From Xanthobacteraceae bacterium (GTDB taxonomy: Bacteria; Pseudomonadota; Alphaproteobacteria; Rhizobiales; Xanthobacteraceae): a stretch of DNA of 64,000 nucleotides. Positions 8,749 to 17,538 of this stretch are shown here, piece by piece. Positions within the stretch are counted from its first letter, which is position 1. Each line of letters begins with the position of its first letter. The notes under the pieces are model-generated. The model searched no databases. It was not told where the DNA came from and worked only from the letters and a program-made list of their open reading frames with translations. The position numbers and the translations under genes were made by a program. The stretch spans positions 22,072 to 86,071 of the forward strand of contig JAIESR010000002.1 in the NCBI GenBank assembly GCA_019745775.1, in the 5' to 3' direction.

Positions 8749-9753
8749 TCAGTCCATGTCTTTGCGCGGATCGTACGGCCGCAGCTCGCGCCACGACTTC
8801 ATCAGCTCTTCGAGCGCCTGGTCGCCGTTCTCCGGCAGCACGATGCGCGCCGTCGCCATCAGATCGCCGGCGCCGCTCTTCGCGGGAAAGCCTTTGCCCT
8901 TGAGCCGGAACGTGCGGCCGGAGCTGGTGTTGGGCGGGATCGAGAGCTCGACCGCGCCGTCGATCGTCGGCACGCGCACCTTGCCGCCCAATACCGCTTC
9001 ATAGAGCGTGATCGGAAGCTCGACGCGCAGATCGTTGCCGTCGCGCTCAAACAGATGATGCTTCGCGATCGAAACCGTGATCAGCACGTCGCCGGCCTTG
9101 CCGCCCGGCATCGCGAGCCCCTGCCCCTTGAGCCTGATCGTCTGTCCGTCGGTGAGCCCGGCCGGCACCTTGACCTCGAGCTCCTTGCCGGTCGGAAGCT
9201 GGACACGCCGGGTCGTGCCCTTGGCCGCCTCCTCGAGCGTGATCGTGGTGCTGGCCGTGACGTCGCGTCCCGGCGGCGGCGCGTATTCCTCTTCCTCGAA
9301 CTGCTGACCGCCGCCGCGCCGTGCCCGCGCGGCACCGCCGAGGCCGCCGAACATGTCGCGCAGCACGTCCTCGAAGCCGCCACGGCCGCCGGCGCCGCGC
9401 CCGCCGCTCGAGCGCTGCATGCCTTCCGGACCCCAGGTGAAGGTTTCGAACTCGCCCTCCTGGCCGCCGAACGGCCCGCCGCCGCCCCGCGGTCCGCCGC
9501 CACTGAAGCCTTCGAAGCCCTGGAAGCGCGGCTTGCCCTCGGCATCGATCTCGCCGCGGTCGAAGGCTTTGCGCTTGTCGTCGTCGCCCACGATCTCGTA
9601 GGCGGCGTTCAGCTCGGAAAAGCGCGAGGCCGCTTTGGGATCGCTCTTGTTGGCGTCGGGATGAAGCTTCTTGGCGAGCTTGCGATACGCGCTCTTGATG
9701 TCCGCGGCGCTTGCGCCTTTGGACACCCCCAAGACGCTATAGGGGTCGCGCAT
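8749..9753 (-). CDS. DnaJ C-terminal-domain co-chaperone (CbpA-like, no zinc finger)
   Basis: Hsp40 co-chaperone that stimulates DnaK. The J domain (residues 1-65) has the catalytic HPD in KKLHPDANKSDP. A Gly/Phe-rich linker follows (about 75-135), then the two beta-sandwich substrate-binding domains (TITLEEAAKGTTRRVQLPTGKELEVKVPAGL and VRVPTIDGAVELSIPPNT). The cysteine-rich zinc-finger domain of true DnaJ is missing, making this a type II/CbpA-like protein. The ATG at 9753 is chosen because GGAGGG lies 7 nt upstream; a TTG two codons earlier is possible. Confidence 0.93.
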   Translation of the reverse strand: MRDPYSVLGVSKGASAADIKSAYRKLAKKLHPDANKSDPKAASRFSELNAAYEIVGDDDKRKAFDRGEIDAEGKPRFQGFEGFSGGGPRGGGGPFGGQEGEFETFTWGPEGMQRSSGGRGAGGRGGFEDVLRDMFGGLGGAARARRGGGQQFEEEEYAPPPGRDVTASTTITLEEAAKGTTRRVQLPTGKELEVKVPAGLTDGQTIRLKGQGLAMPGGKAGDVLITVSIAKHHLFERDGNDLRVELPITLYEAVLGGKVRVPTIDGAVELSIPPNTSSGRTFRLKGKGFPAKSGAGDLMATARIVLPENGDQALEELMKSWRELRPYDPRKDMD

Positions 9754-9860
9754 CGTCAAGCCCTCCTCCGGGCCTCTTCAGAAATCGGTATCTACCCCAG
9801 TCCATCGCCTGAATGTGGGGAGCAGCGTCACAGCGCGCAATATTGTGATGGATCACCGCC

Positions 9861-10379
9861 TTACGTCCGCCGCCAGGGACGCATATGGCGGACCTCCCAA
9901 CGGCCCTGGACCCCACGGCAGGCCTCGCCCTGCAGCCACGACTCCGACCCGTTGCGGACGTAGCTGGCAAGGAAGTCGCGGCAGGTGGTGCCATCCTGGC
10001 TGTAGGCGCCAGAGAGCGCCGTGACGGTACCCCGTGCGCCGGTGGCCGGGTCCTCCCAGGGCACGCTGGCATCGCGACCGGCCCTGCCGAGCGCCTCGCT
10101 CACCGCGGTCCGGGCGGCGGCCAGGTCGCCTCCCGGCGGAATGGCGCCGACGGTCTGCTGGCGCGGCGTGGTCGGCCGGACCGAGCCGATGGTTTCCACA
10201 TCGGCGTCACGCTTACGCGAGAACATCGAGTCCATCTGATAGGAGAAACTGCAGCCGCCGGCGACCAGCGCTATCGAAAGCAACGCGCCCCAGCCCGGCA
10301 GACACCGCAACGGGCGGTGGCATGGTCGGGCGAAGACGCTTCCTCTATAACGGGACTGCCGCAGCCAGGAACACAGCAC
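9861..10379 (-). CDS. Predicted lipoprotein, RT0821/Lpp0805 surface-protein family
   Basis: About 170 residues with a lipobox LVAGGC near residue 43, so the mature protein is probably lipid-anchored at Cys43. The C-terminal region ([44 protein letters not shown]) resembles the small RT0821/Lpp0805 family of alphaproteobacterial surface proteins. The first ~30 residues are an unusually long, Arg-rich leader, so the true start may lie downstream of the GTG at 10379. It diverges from pdxH with only 16 bp between the starts, so the promoters overlap the coding ends. Confidence 0.72.
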   Translation of the reverse strand: MLCSWLRQSRYRGSVFARPCHRPLRCLPGWGALLSIALVAGGCSFSYQMDSMFSRKRDADVETIGSVRPTTPRQQTVGAIPPGGDLAAARTAVSEALGRAGRDASVPWEDPATGARGTVTALSGAYSQDGTTCRDFLASYVRNGSESWLQGEACRGVQGRWEVRHMRPWRRT

Positions 10380-10395
10380 CTACTGGTACTCCGGA

Positions 10396-11037
10396 ATGGC
10401 CAATTCGTCTCCGATACAACACCCAAATGCGTTAACTTCCGGTGATTTCACCGAAGCCGACGAGCCCTTGCGGCTGTTCGCGACGTGGTTCGAAGAGGCG
10501 CAACGCTCGGAGCCTTCCGACGCCAGCGCGATGACGCTCGCAACGGTGGACGACGTCGGGCTGCCGGACGCGCGGATGGTGCTGCTCAAGGGCTTCGACG
10601 AGCGCGGCTTCGTGTTCTACACGAACACCGGGAGCGCCAAGGGACGCGAGCTCGACCGCAATCCCAAGGCCGCGCTGGTGTTTCACTGGAAGTCGCTCAA
10701 CCGGCAGGTGCGATTGCGGGGTCCGGTCGAGGCGGTCGAGGCCGCCGAAGCCGACGCCTATTTCGCCACCCGGGCGCGGCTGGCGCAGATCGGCGCCTGG
10801 GCCAGCAAGCAGTCGGCGCCGCTCGAGAGCCGTATGGCCTTCGAGAAGGCGATCGCGCTGGCGATGGCCAAGTACGCCGTCGGCACGGTGCCGCGCCCAC
10901 CTTATTGGTCGGGCTACCGGGTGAAGCCTTTGATCATGGAGTTCTGGCACGACCGGCCCTACCGGCTGCATGACCGGATCGAATTCAAGCGGGCGGCCAC
11001 GGAAGCGCCGTGGAGCAAGACGCGGCTCTACCCGTGA
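10396..11037 (+). CDS. pdxH: Pyridoxamine 5'-phosphate oxidase
   Basis: FMN enzyme that oxidises pyridoxine or pyridoxamine 5'-phosphate to pyridoxal 5'-phosphate. The 213-residue length is usual. Family motifs include [54 protein letters not shown] and the C-terminal signature [18 protein letters not shown] with the final LYP. An SDR gene follows on the same strand 37 bp later. Confidence 0.97.
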   Translation: MANSSPIQHPNALTSGDFTEADEPLRLFATWFEEAQRSEPSDASAMTLATVDDVGLPDARMVLLKGFDERGFVFYTNTGSAKGRELDRNPKAALVFHWKSLNRQVRLRGPVEAVEAAEADAYFATRARLAQIGAWASKQSAPLESRMAFEKAIALAMAKYAVGTVPRPPYWSGYRVKPLIMEFWHDRPYRLHDRIEFKRAATEAPWSKTRLYP

Positions 11038-11074
11038 ATTAGGTTGCGCCGCACCTGTGGGTTAGGATGCGCTG

Positions 11075-11830
11075 ATGGTGACCCCGCATGACAACCAGCC
11101 GCGCCGGGCGCTGCTCCTGACCGGCGCAAGCCGCGGCATCGGCCACGCCACGGTGAAGCGCTTTTCCGCGGCGGGCTGGCGCGTGATCACCTGCTCGCGC
11201 CAACCCTTCCCCGAAAACTGCCCGTGGGAGATGGGGCCGGAGGATCACATCCAGCTCGATCTCGCCGATCCGGCCAGCACGCTGGCGGCGATCGGCGAAA
11301 TCAAGCAGCGGCTCGACAACGGCCTGTTGCATGCGCTGGTCAACAACGCGGCGATCTCGCCCAAAGCCGACGAAGGCAAGCGGCTGACTGCCATCGCCAC
11401 CAACCTCGACGTCTGGCAGCAGGTGTTCAAGGTCAATTTCTTCGCGCCGATCATGCTGGCACGCGGCCTGCTCGACGAACTGAAGGCGGCGCAGGGCGCG
11501 GTGGTGAACGTCACCTCGATCGCGGGCTCTCGCGTGCATCCGTTCGCCGGCGCCGCTTACGCCACGTCGAAAGCCGCGCTCGCCGCGCTGACCCGCGAAA
11601 TGGCCGCCGACTTCGGCCCGCTCGGCATCCGCGTCAACGCGATCGCGCCGGGCGAGATCGACACCACGATCCTGTCGCCCGGCACCGAGGAGATCGTCGC
11701 GCATCAGATCCCGATGCACCGGCTCGGCACGCCCGACGAGGTCGCGAAGATCATCTATGTCCTGTGCACGGAGATGTCGTCCTACGTGAACGGCGCCGAG
11801 ATCCACATCAACGGCGGCCAGCACGTTTAG
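11075..11830 (+). CDS. Short-chain dehydrogenase/reductase
   Basis: Classical SDR oxidoreductase of 251 residues. The nucleotide-binding TGASRGIGHA lies near residue 16, NNAAIS is the NNAG-equivalent, the catalytic Ser is in VTSIAGSRVHP, and the Tyr-X3-Lys is YATSK. The ending INGGQHV is typical. An unusually long loop after the first strand (CSRQPFPENCPWEMGPEDHIQLDL) is shared with a subgroup found next to pdxH in rhizobia. The substrate is unknown. Convergent with corA, 3 bp apart. Confidence 0.93.
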   Translation: MVTPHDNQPRRALLLTGASRGIGHATVKRFSAAGWRVITCSRQPFPENCPWEMGPEDHIQLDLADPASTLAAIGEIKQRLDNGLLHALVNNAAISPKADEGKRLTAIATNLDVWQQVFKVNFFAPIMLARGLLDELKAAQGAVVNVTSIAGSRVHPFAGAAYATSKAALAALTREMAADFGPLGIRVNAIAPGEIDTTILSPGTEEIVAHQIPMHRLGTPDEVAKIIYVLCTEMSSYVNGAEIHINGGQHV

Positions 11831-11833
11831 CCG

Positions 11834-12811
11834 TCACAGCCACTTCTTCCATTTGAAATAGGCCAGCGGGCCGATGGCGGCGCCGACCATCGCGACGAGC
11901 GCGACCAGGTAGCCGTACTGCCATTTCAGCTCCGGCATGATCTCGAAATTCATGCCGTAGATCGACGCGATCAGCGTCGGCGGCATGAACACCACCGCGA
12001 CCACCGAGAACAGCTTGATGATGTTGTTCTGCTCCAGATTGACCACGCCCAGCATGGCGTCGAGCAGGAAGGTGATCTTGTTGGAGAGATAGGCGGCGTG
12101 GTCGGACAGCGAATGGACGTCGCGCTGCATGCCGCGAAGCTGCGCCCGCGTATCCTTCGCCCACTTCATGCTGTCGGCTTCGTTGGCGAGGTAGAGCAGC
12201 AGCCGCCCGATCGACACCAGGCTCTCGCGCACCTTGGAGGTCAGGTCGCCCTTGCGCCCGATCGCCTTCAGGATGGCCCGGTAGTTGCGTGCACTGGAGG
12301 TCGCGGATTGCTCGGGCTCGAAGATGTCGTGCGAGACCTGGTCCACATCCACGCCGATCCGTTCCAGGATGTCGGCGGCGCGATCGATCACGGCGTCGAG
12401 CAGCTCCATCAGCACCGTTTCGCCGGTCGCGCCGGCGGGCGAGGTGCGGCACAGCTTGTTGCCGACGATCTGGAACGGCTTGGGATCGTCGTAGCGGACC
12501 GTGACCAGCCGATGGCCCGACAGAATGAAGGTGACCGCCGTCGTCTTCGGCGTCTGCGTGTCGGACTGGCACATCATGGTCGCGGTCATGTAACGCGCCC
12601 CGTTCTCGACATAGAGGCGGCTGGTGACCTCGATCTCCAGCATCTCTTCGCGGGTCGGGACCGCGATCCCGAGATGGCGCTCGAGCAGCTTGTCTTCGGT
12701 GATCGTGGGGCTGACGAGATCGAACCAGATCCCGTTTTCAGGAAGTGCAGCGCCCGGGGCGACCTCGTGGCGCACAAGGCAGGCGCCTTCGGGCACATAA
12801 ACTGAGAGCAT
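11834..12811 (-). CDS. corA: CorA-family magnesium/divalent-cation transporter
   Basis: Inner-membrane pentameric channel for Mg2+ (or Co2+/Ni2+), 325 residues. A large cytosolic funnel domain is followed by two C-terminal membrane helices. The family-defining GMN triad is present in IYGMNFEIMPE at the end of the first helix (VVAVVFMPPTLIASIYGMN). The second helix is YLVALVAMVGAAIGPLAYF, ending in a basic KWKKW tail. No regulatory element is obvious upstream. Confidence 0.95.
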   Translation of the reverse strand: MLSVYVPEGACLVRHEVAPGAALPENGIWFDLVSPTITEDKLLERHLGIAVPTREEMLEIEVTSRLYVENGARYMTATMMCQSDTQTPKTTAVTFILSGHRLVTVRYDDPKPFQIVGNKLCRTSPAGATGETVLMELLDAVIDRAADILERIGVDVDQVSHDIFEPEQSATSSARNYRAILKAIGRKGDLTSKVRESLVSIGRLLLYLANEADSMKWAKDTRAQLRGMQRDVHSLSDHAAYLSNKITFLLDAMLGVVNLEQNNIIKLFSVVAVVFMPPTLIASIYGMNFEIMPELKWQYGYLVALVAMVGAAIGPLAYFKWKKWL

Positions 12812-12939
12812 GAACCCTCTCCCCCGCGCGCCGTCCCGACGAATGCAGGCCGGCCGTTCGCGGCCGGATCGATTCAGTGATGACCCTGTCTAGCGGGTCT
12901 TGCAAGACGCTTTGATGTCGACACGCTCGCAACAACGAA

Positions 12940-12971
12940 CGACCCGCCCGGCTGTTCAGCCGGACGGGTCG
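12940..12971 (-). terminator. Rho-independent terminator
   Basis: A 14-bp stem with one mismatch (12940-12953 with 12958-12971) and loop GTTC. On the minus strand it is followed by a T-rich stretch (TTCGTTGTTG). It lies 23 bp after the stop of the small gene at 12994. Confidence 0.7.
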
Positions 12972-12993
12972 GTCGAATTCAGTCCTGCGCAGC

Positions 12994-13182
12994 TCAGGCG
13001 GCGGTCGACTCCGGGCGCCATTCCTCGTCGCGGTGGACGACCGGCGCGTAGGCGGAGTTCTTTGCGTCGCTCTGATAGGGCAGCGCCGCGGCAACAGCCG
13101 GGATACCGATCTTGCCGTAGCGGCCGCCGAGGTCTTCGCCCTTTCGCGGTTCGCTTGAAGGGGCCACAGCTTTCAACTTCAT
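12994..13182 (-). CDS. Small conserved hypothetical protein
   Basis: A 62-residue soluble protein beginning MKLKAVAPSSEPRKGEDLGG and containing YGKIGIPAVAAALPYQ. I recall similar small proteins in Bradyrhizobium relatives but know of no function. Support for a real gene: GGAG 7 nt before the ATG, a good terminator directly downstream, and position between two unrelated transcription units. A longer overlapping frame on the same strand is less likely. Confidence 0.7.
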   Translation of the reverse strand: MKLKAVAPSSEPRKGEDLGGRYGKIGIPAVAAALPYQSDAKNSAYAPVVHRDEEWRPESTAA

Positions 13183-13592
13183 TTCTCACTCCGTGGGGTT
13201 TTCTTCGCTTTTTGGAGCACTTGGCGGAACTTGCTCACCGTAGTTGGTGAGTGAGGCGGAAATGGGCGGCTAATCGTGAGCTATCGTGACATTTGCCGCC
13301 GCCCGGCACCGTCGGCCGCCATATCTGCAGCGATTGGTAAATCAGTAGTTAACCATCGAGGACCACACTCGGATTTGTCCGGTCGACCGGCGAGCGGGTC
13401 CGCCACCCCCTCGAAGAAGGCGGATTTTGCGGGTTTCTACAGGTCGGGTGCGGCATTCCGGCAACAGAATTCGGCGACTGTGTGCGGTGCCAACCAAAGG
13501 TCTGGAAGTACCGGGCGCTTTTGAGTAATTTCGCGAGGGACGAGTCGGAATTACAGGTTCGGGCCGCGCCAAATCGCGGGAGAGGGTTGGTT
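13183..13592. other. Intergenic region, no gene seen
   Basis: About 410 bp between the divergent small protein and the L,D-transpeptidase. It holds the promoters for both and a short palindrome (CTCACC-GTAGTT-GGTGAG near 13234-13251). No convincing open frame with a ribosome site. Confidence 0.5.
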
Positions 13593-14252
13593 ATGGCAGT
13601 GCGTAAGAGCGCTCTTCTCCTTCTTGCAGGCTTGATGCTGGGCGGTTGCATGCAAGCGACGCTCGAGCCTACGAACGATTCCAGCTTCACACCGCGTGAC
13701 CGCAAGCTGCTTGCCAGTGCACCATATGCGCAGGCGACGATCCCGCAGGCCTATCAGCGCCATATTGTCGACTATCACCGCTCGGAAGCGCCGGGCTCGA
13801 TCGTGGTCGATTCCGATGCGCGCTATCTCTATTACGTGCTGCCCAACCGCAAGGCGATCCGCTACGGCGTGACCGTCGGCGAGGATGCGCTGTCGTTCTG
13901 GGGCGTCGCCAAGGTCGGGCGCAAGGAAGAATGGCCGTCCTGGGTCCCGACTGCGGACATCAAGCGCCGGATGCCGGATGTTCCGGATCGCGTCGAAGGC
14001 GGCCCGCACAATCCGCTCGGCGCGCGCGGCATCTACCTGTTTCAGGGCAGCCGCGACACGCTGTTCCGCATCCACGGCACCAACCAGCCCGAATATATCG
14101 GGCAGGCGATTTCCTCGGGCTGCATCCGCATGACCAACGAGGACGTCATCGATCTCTACAACCGCGTGAAGATGGGCGCGATCGTGGTGGTGCTGGCGCC
14201 GCGGCAGGGCGACAGCCCGATCAGCCCGCGGGTGGCGAGCAACACGCACTGA
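13593..14252 (+). CDS. L,D-transpeptidase lipoprotein (YkuD domain)
   Basis: Peptidoglycan-remodelling cysteine transpeptidase that forms 3-3 crosslinks or attaches proteins to the wall. The ATG at 13593 opens directly into a lipoprotein signal (LLLLAGLMLGGC, lipid Cys at about residue 19), so I prefer it to a longer frame starting at 13482. The YkuD catalytic block is complete: HGTNQPEYIGQAISSGCIRM, with the active-site Cys in SSGCIRM and the upstream His. The product is 219 residues. A strong terminator follows. Confidence 0.94.
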   Translation: MAVRKSALLLLAGLMLGGCMQATLEPTNDSSFTPRDRKLLASAPYAQATIPQAYQRHIVDYHRSEAPGSIVVDSDARYLYYVLPNRKAIRYGVTVGEDALSFWGVAKVGRKEEWPSWVPTADIKRRMPDVPDRVEGGPHNPLGARGIYLFQGSRDTLFRIHGTNQPEYIGQAISSGCIRMTNEDVIDLYNRVKMGAIVVVLAPRQGDSPISPRVASNTH

Positions 14253-14280
14253 TCGCCTGATCATTCTCGAGATATCTGCA

Positions 14281-14314
14281 CGGCGCCGGACAAAATCCGG
14301 CGCCGCTGTCTTTT
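14281..14314 (+). terminator. Rho-independent terminator of the L,D-transpeptidase gene
   Basis: Perfect 10-bp stem CGGCGCCGGA (14281-14290) and TCCGGCGCCG (14296-14305) with loop CAAAA, followed by CTGTCTTTT. It lies 28 bp past the stop codon. Confidence 0.85.
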
Positions 14315-14324
14315 GGGGAACAGC

Positions 14325-14479
14325 GTAGGGTGGGTCAGCGCGGCCCCGGTGTCGATCGGGTGTCCGGCTTTGACCCGCGCGTAACCCACCATCTTGCCGC
14401 GCGTAACTTCTGTGGTGGGTTACGCGCGGAGCAAACATCGTGTTCCCATTGGCACTCGGGCCGCGCTAACCCACCCTAC
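14325..14479. repeat. Nested palindromic intergenic repeat element
   Basis: Outer arms 14325-14343 (GTAGGGTGGGTCAGCGCGG) and 14461-14479 are inverted repeats matching 18 of 19 positions. Inner arms 14375-14391 and 14413-14429 (TGGTGGGTTACGCGCGG) are a perfect 17-bp inverted repeat. The GTAGGGTGGGTTAGCGC motif is a widespread intergenic repeat in alphaproteobacteria. It carries no open frame and is too small to encode a transposase, so it is a non-autonomous MITE- or REP-like unit. Confidence 0.8.
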
Positions 14480-14499
14480 AGAGGGGCTAATTCCGTTCG

Positions 14500-15888
14500 T
14501 CAACTCAGGCGCTGGCGCTTGGCCCAATCGAGCGTGCGGTCGAGCGCCCGCGTCAGGCGATCGAACAGTTCGTCGATCTCCTCCGGCGTGATCACCAGTG
14601 GCGGGCAGATCGACAGCACGTCGCCCGCGAGGAACCGCAGCAGCAGCCCCTCCGCCTCCGTGAACGCGGCCGCCCGCGGACCGACGCCCGCTTTCGGATC
14701 GAAAGCGCGCTTGCTGGCCTTGTCCGCAACCAGTTCCACCGCGCCGACCAGGCCGTAGCCGCGCGCCTCGCCCACCAGCGGATGCGCCGCCAGTGCCATG
14801 AGCCGCGCCTGGAACTGCGGCGTCAGTTTCGCCGCCCTCTCGACGATCCGCTCGCGCTGGTAGATCTCCAGCGTCTTGAGCGCCACCGCGGCCGCCACCG
14901 GATGGCCGGAATAGGTGAAGCCGTGCCCGAAGCTCCCGATCTTGCGCGCCTGGTCGAGCGTCGCCTGGTACATCACCTCGGGCACGGTCACCGCCGCCAT
15001 CGGGACATAGGCCGAGGTCAGCGCCTTCGCGACCGTGATCGCATGCGGCTCGAATCCGAAGGCCTCGCAGCCGAAGGCGGTGCCGAGCCGGCCAAAACCG
15101 CAAATCACTTCGTCGCAGACGACGTAGACGTCGTATTTCGCGCAGACCTTGAGCACCTTGTCGAAATAGGTCGCCGGCGGAACGATCACGCCGCCCGCCC
15201 CCATCACCGGCTCGACGAAAAACGCGGCGACGGTGTCCGGACCTTCGTGCTGGATCAGCTCGTCCAGTTCCGCCGCCAGCCGCGTCGCGAACGCCTCTTC
15301 GCTCTCACCCTCATGAGCGAAACGATAATGATGCGGACACGAGGTATGCAGGATGTTGGCGATCGGGACGTCGAAATCGGTCTGGTTGACCGGCAGCCCG
15401 GTGAGCGAGGCCGCCGCGACCGTGACGCCGTGGTAGCCCTTGCGGCGGCTGATGATCTTCTTCTTGCGCGGCCGGCCGAGCGCATTGTTCATATACCAGA
15501 TGAGCTTGATCTGGGTATCGTTTGCTTCCGAGCCGGAATTGCAGAAGAACACTTTCGAGGTCGGGCACGGCGCGATCTCCTTGAGCGTCTCGGCGAGCTC
15601 GATCGCGCCATCGTGACTCTTGCCGCCGAACAGGTGCCCGAAGGCGAGCTTGCGCATCTGCGCCGCCGCGGTTTCGGCCAGCTCTTCGTTGCCCCAGCCC
15701 AGCGCCGTGCACCAGAGCCCGGCCATGCCGTCGATATAGCCGCGGCCGGCGGTGTCGTAGAGATGGATGCCCTGCCCGCGCTCGATGATCAGCGGGCCGG
15801 TCTCGCGGAACGTCGCCAGGTTCGTATACGGATGGAGCAGCGATTCAATATCGCGGGTCGCGAGATTGCTGGGGATGGTGCCGGGCAT
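14500..15888 (-). CDS. Class III (omega) aminotransferase
   Basis: PLP-dependent fold-type I aminotransferase of 462 residues, related to omega-amino-acid:pyruvate and diamine aminotransferases. Visible features are FFCNSGSEANDTQIKL (phosphate-binding), the DEVICGFGRLG motif with the pyridine-ring Asp, the PLP lysine in ITVAKALTSAYVPM, and FGHGFTYSGHP. The N-terminus RDIESLLHPYTNL with GQGIHLYD.AGRGYIDGMAGLWC is typical of the pyruvate-using subgroup. The amine donor is unknown. The nested repeat element lies just beyond its 3' end. Confidence 0.94.
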   Translation of the reverse strand: MPGTIPSNLATRDIESLLHPYTNLATFRETGPLIIERGQGIHLYDTAGRGYIDGMAGLWCTALGWGNEELAETAAAQMRKLAFGHLFGGKSHDGAIELAETLKEIAPCPTSKVFFCNSGSEANDTQIKLIWYMNNALGRPRKKKIISRRKGYHGVTVAAASLTGLPVNQTDFDVPIANILHTSCPHHYRFAHEGESEEAFATRLAAELDELIQHEGPDTVAAFFVEPVMGAGGVIVPPATYFDKVLKVCAKYDVYVVCDEVICGFGRLGTAFGCEAFGFEPHAITVAKALTSAYVPMAAVTVPEVMYQATLDQARKIGSFGHGFTYSGHPVAAAVALKTLEIYQRERIVERAAKLTPQFQARLMALAAHPLVGEARGYGLVGAVELVADKASKRAFDPKAGVGPRAAAFTEAEGLLLRFLAGDVLSICPPLVITPEEIDELFDRLTRALDRTLDWAKRQRLS

Positions 15889-15989
15889 GCGCGATCATAG
15901 CGGGAGCCGCCCGGTCGGCGAAATGGGCACTGCTTTCGCAGCCTTGAATGAAGTACTGAATATCAGTATATTCGCGCTCGGGGCCCGCG

Positions 15990-16256
15990 ATGGACTTCGA
16001 ATGGGACAGCGCCAAGGAGCTGGCCAACCGGAAGAAGCATGGCATCGACTTTCGAACGGCCGCGAAAGTGTTCTTGGACCCCTTCGTGATCGAGTTTGAT
16101 GATCTCGATGCCGCTGGCGAGCTGCGCTTCAACGCTATCGGTCTGGTCGACGGCCGAATGCTCTTCGTTAGCTACACGATGAGAGACGACGTGGTTCGTA
16201 TCATATCCGCAAGAGGAGCGGGGCCGCATGAAAAGAGGAAGTATCACGAGATTTAG
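15990..16256 (+). CDS. brnT: BrnT-family ribonuclease toxin
   Basis: Small toxin with a RelE-like fold, the RNase half of BrnT/BrnA modules. The 88-residue length fits. The family opening FEWDSAKELANRKKHGIDFRTAAKVFLDP and the closing IISARGAGPHEKRKYHE are both present and intact. The partner gene starts inside its last 29 bp, the overlap expected for this module. Toxins of this family cut mRNA and are neutralised by direct binding of the antitoxin. Confidence 0.9.
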   Translation: MDFEWDSAKELANRKKHGIDFRTAAKVFLDPFVIEFDDLDAAGELRFNAIGLVDGRMLFVSYTMRDDVVRIISARGAGPHEKRKYHEI

Positions 16257-16584
16257 GCTCAACCGGAAGAAACCGCCAAACACCGATTGGCGCGCCTTCG
16301 ACGCCATGAGCGAGGAGGAGCGCCACCGAGCCGCACTTTCGGACGCAGATTCTCCTCCTGCGACCCGGGCACAGCTTGCTCGTGCGCGCCGTGTGCCGAC
16401 TGTGCGTGCGTTACGAGAGAAGATGAATTTGACGCAGGAACAGTTCGCGGCTCGGTTTCACCTCCCGCTTGGGACAGTGCGAGATTGGGAGCAAGGTGCG
16501 CATCGTCCAGACAAGGCTGCGCAAGTGCTGTTAAGGGTCATCGCAAGCGACCCGGATGCGGTGGCACGCGCGCTCGATGGTTAG
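16228..16584 (+). CDS. BrnA-like antitoxin with a C-terminal XRE helix-turn-helix
   Basis: Partner of the overlapping BrnT toxin, 118 residues. The N-terminal half resembles the BrnA toxin-binding segment (DWRAFDAMSEEERHRAALSDADSPP). The C-terminal half is not the ribbon-helix-helix of classical BrnA but an XRE/Cro-type domain (VRALREKMNLTQEQFAARFHLPLGTVRDWEQG.. to VIASDPDAVARAL), about residues 58-114. It should autorepress the operon. Translational coupling is implied by the 29-nt overlap. Confidence 0.85.
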   Translation: MKRGSITRFRLNRKKPPNTDWRAFDAMSEEERHRAALSDADSPPATRAQLARARRVPTVRALREKMNLTQEQFAARFHLPLGTVRDWEQGAHRPDKAAQVLLRVIASDPDAVARALDG

Positions 16585-16674
16585 CGGACACTGTTGCGCG
16601 GTAGTTCGTCCTCCAATCCCATTCGGCGGGACCCGCGACTGTTCATGAGCCATGGCGACTTCTGAGCCGCGAGC

Positions 16675-17469
16675 CTAATCGATCTTCGGGCGCGGCTGCG
16701 GCAACGGAATGCTCCCCGTGCTGGCGAGCTCGGGCGACGGCTTGTCTTCCGGCACGCGCACCTCCCACTGGCACATGGCGCGATAGCCCGAGCGGCGTTC
16801 CATCAGGTCCACATGGATGTGGTTCTCGTGGTAGCCGTCGGAGCCCGGCCCCAGCACCGTCGAGAACCGGGCGCACACGCTCTTCTTCCAGCTTTCGCGG
16901 AAATCCCGCGGCACTTGCACGTCGGTCGGATCGATCGTCTTGCCGTTGACGAGCGTGATCGCGCGCACGTCGAGCGCATTACCTCTGCCATGCTCGCTCA
17001 TCATCGCGCCGATGATGTTGTTGCGGCTGCGGCAATGATAGGCGGCGAAGTTCCGCACCGTGCGCAATCGCGACCCGAGACTGAAGGCCGTGAGCTGGGA
17101 AAGGTCGTCACGCACCCAATCGGCGACTGCCTCCGCCATGTTGCATTTGAGCACGGCGGGCGGATTGATCTCGACGCGGCTCATGTCGGACAGCACCACC
17201 GCCTCGAGCCGCACCATGTCGGTCCCACCGCATTCGCCTGGCCCCTCGATGGCGTCGACCGACGGCGCGATCGCGCGTTCTGGCGTCAGGCGGACGCGGC
17301 AGGCGGAAGGCCCCGGCGTCGCCGGCGGGGCGGCGGCGCGCGCGGCGGGTGGTACTTCGGTATTGGAAAACGGCCGCGGACGCGGCAGCGGAACGGTTTG
17401 CGCCATCGCAACCTCGCCCAGGGCCAGGAGGGCAATTACCCGGGCGATGATGGCGCTACTGCGTTTCAC
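16675..17469 (-). CDS. Exported extensin-like C-terminal domain protein
   Basis: Periplasmic protein of 264 residues with a Sec signal (VIALLALGEVAMAQ) and a Pro-rich linker (about 25-55). The Extensin_C domain follows, recognisable by SACRVRLTPERAIAPSV, the paired cysteines, FAAYHCRSRN, SEHGRGNALDVRAI and GPGSDGYHENHIHVDLMERR. The His/Asp pattern (SEHGRGNALDV, ENHIHVD) is like that of metal-dependent peptidoglycan D-Ala-D-Ala peptidases, so a cell-wall role is plausible. Stands alone. Confidence 0.88.
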   Translation of the reverse strand: MKRSSAIIARVIALLALGEVAMAQTVPLPRPRPFSNTEVPPAARAAAPPATPGPSACRVRLTPERAIAPSVDAIEGPGECGGTDMVRLEAVVLSDMSRVEINPPAVLKCNMAEAVADWVRDDLSQLTAFSLGSRLRTVRNFAAYHCRSRNNIIGAMMSEHGRGNALDVRAITLVNGKTIDPTDVQVPRDFRESWKKSVCARFSTVLGPGSDGYHENHIHVDLMERRSGYRAMCQWEVRVPEDKPSPELASTGSIPLPQPRPKID

Positions 17470-17538
17470 GTGACGGGTTTCTGCGCGAATTGCGGCTTAT
17501 CGGAGTCTGATAGTGCCTGTGCGATTCCATTCGTGCAA

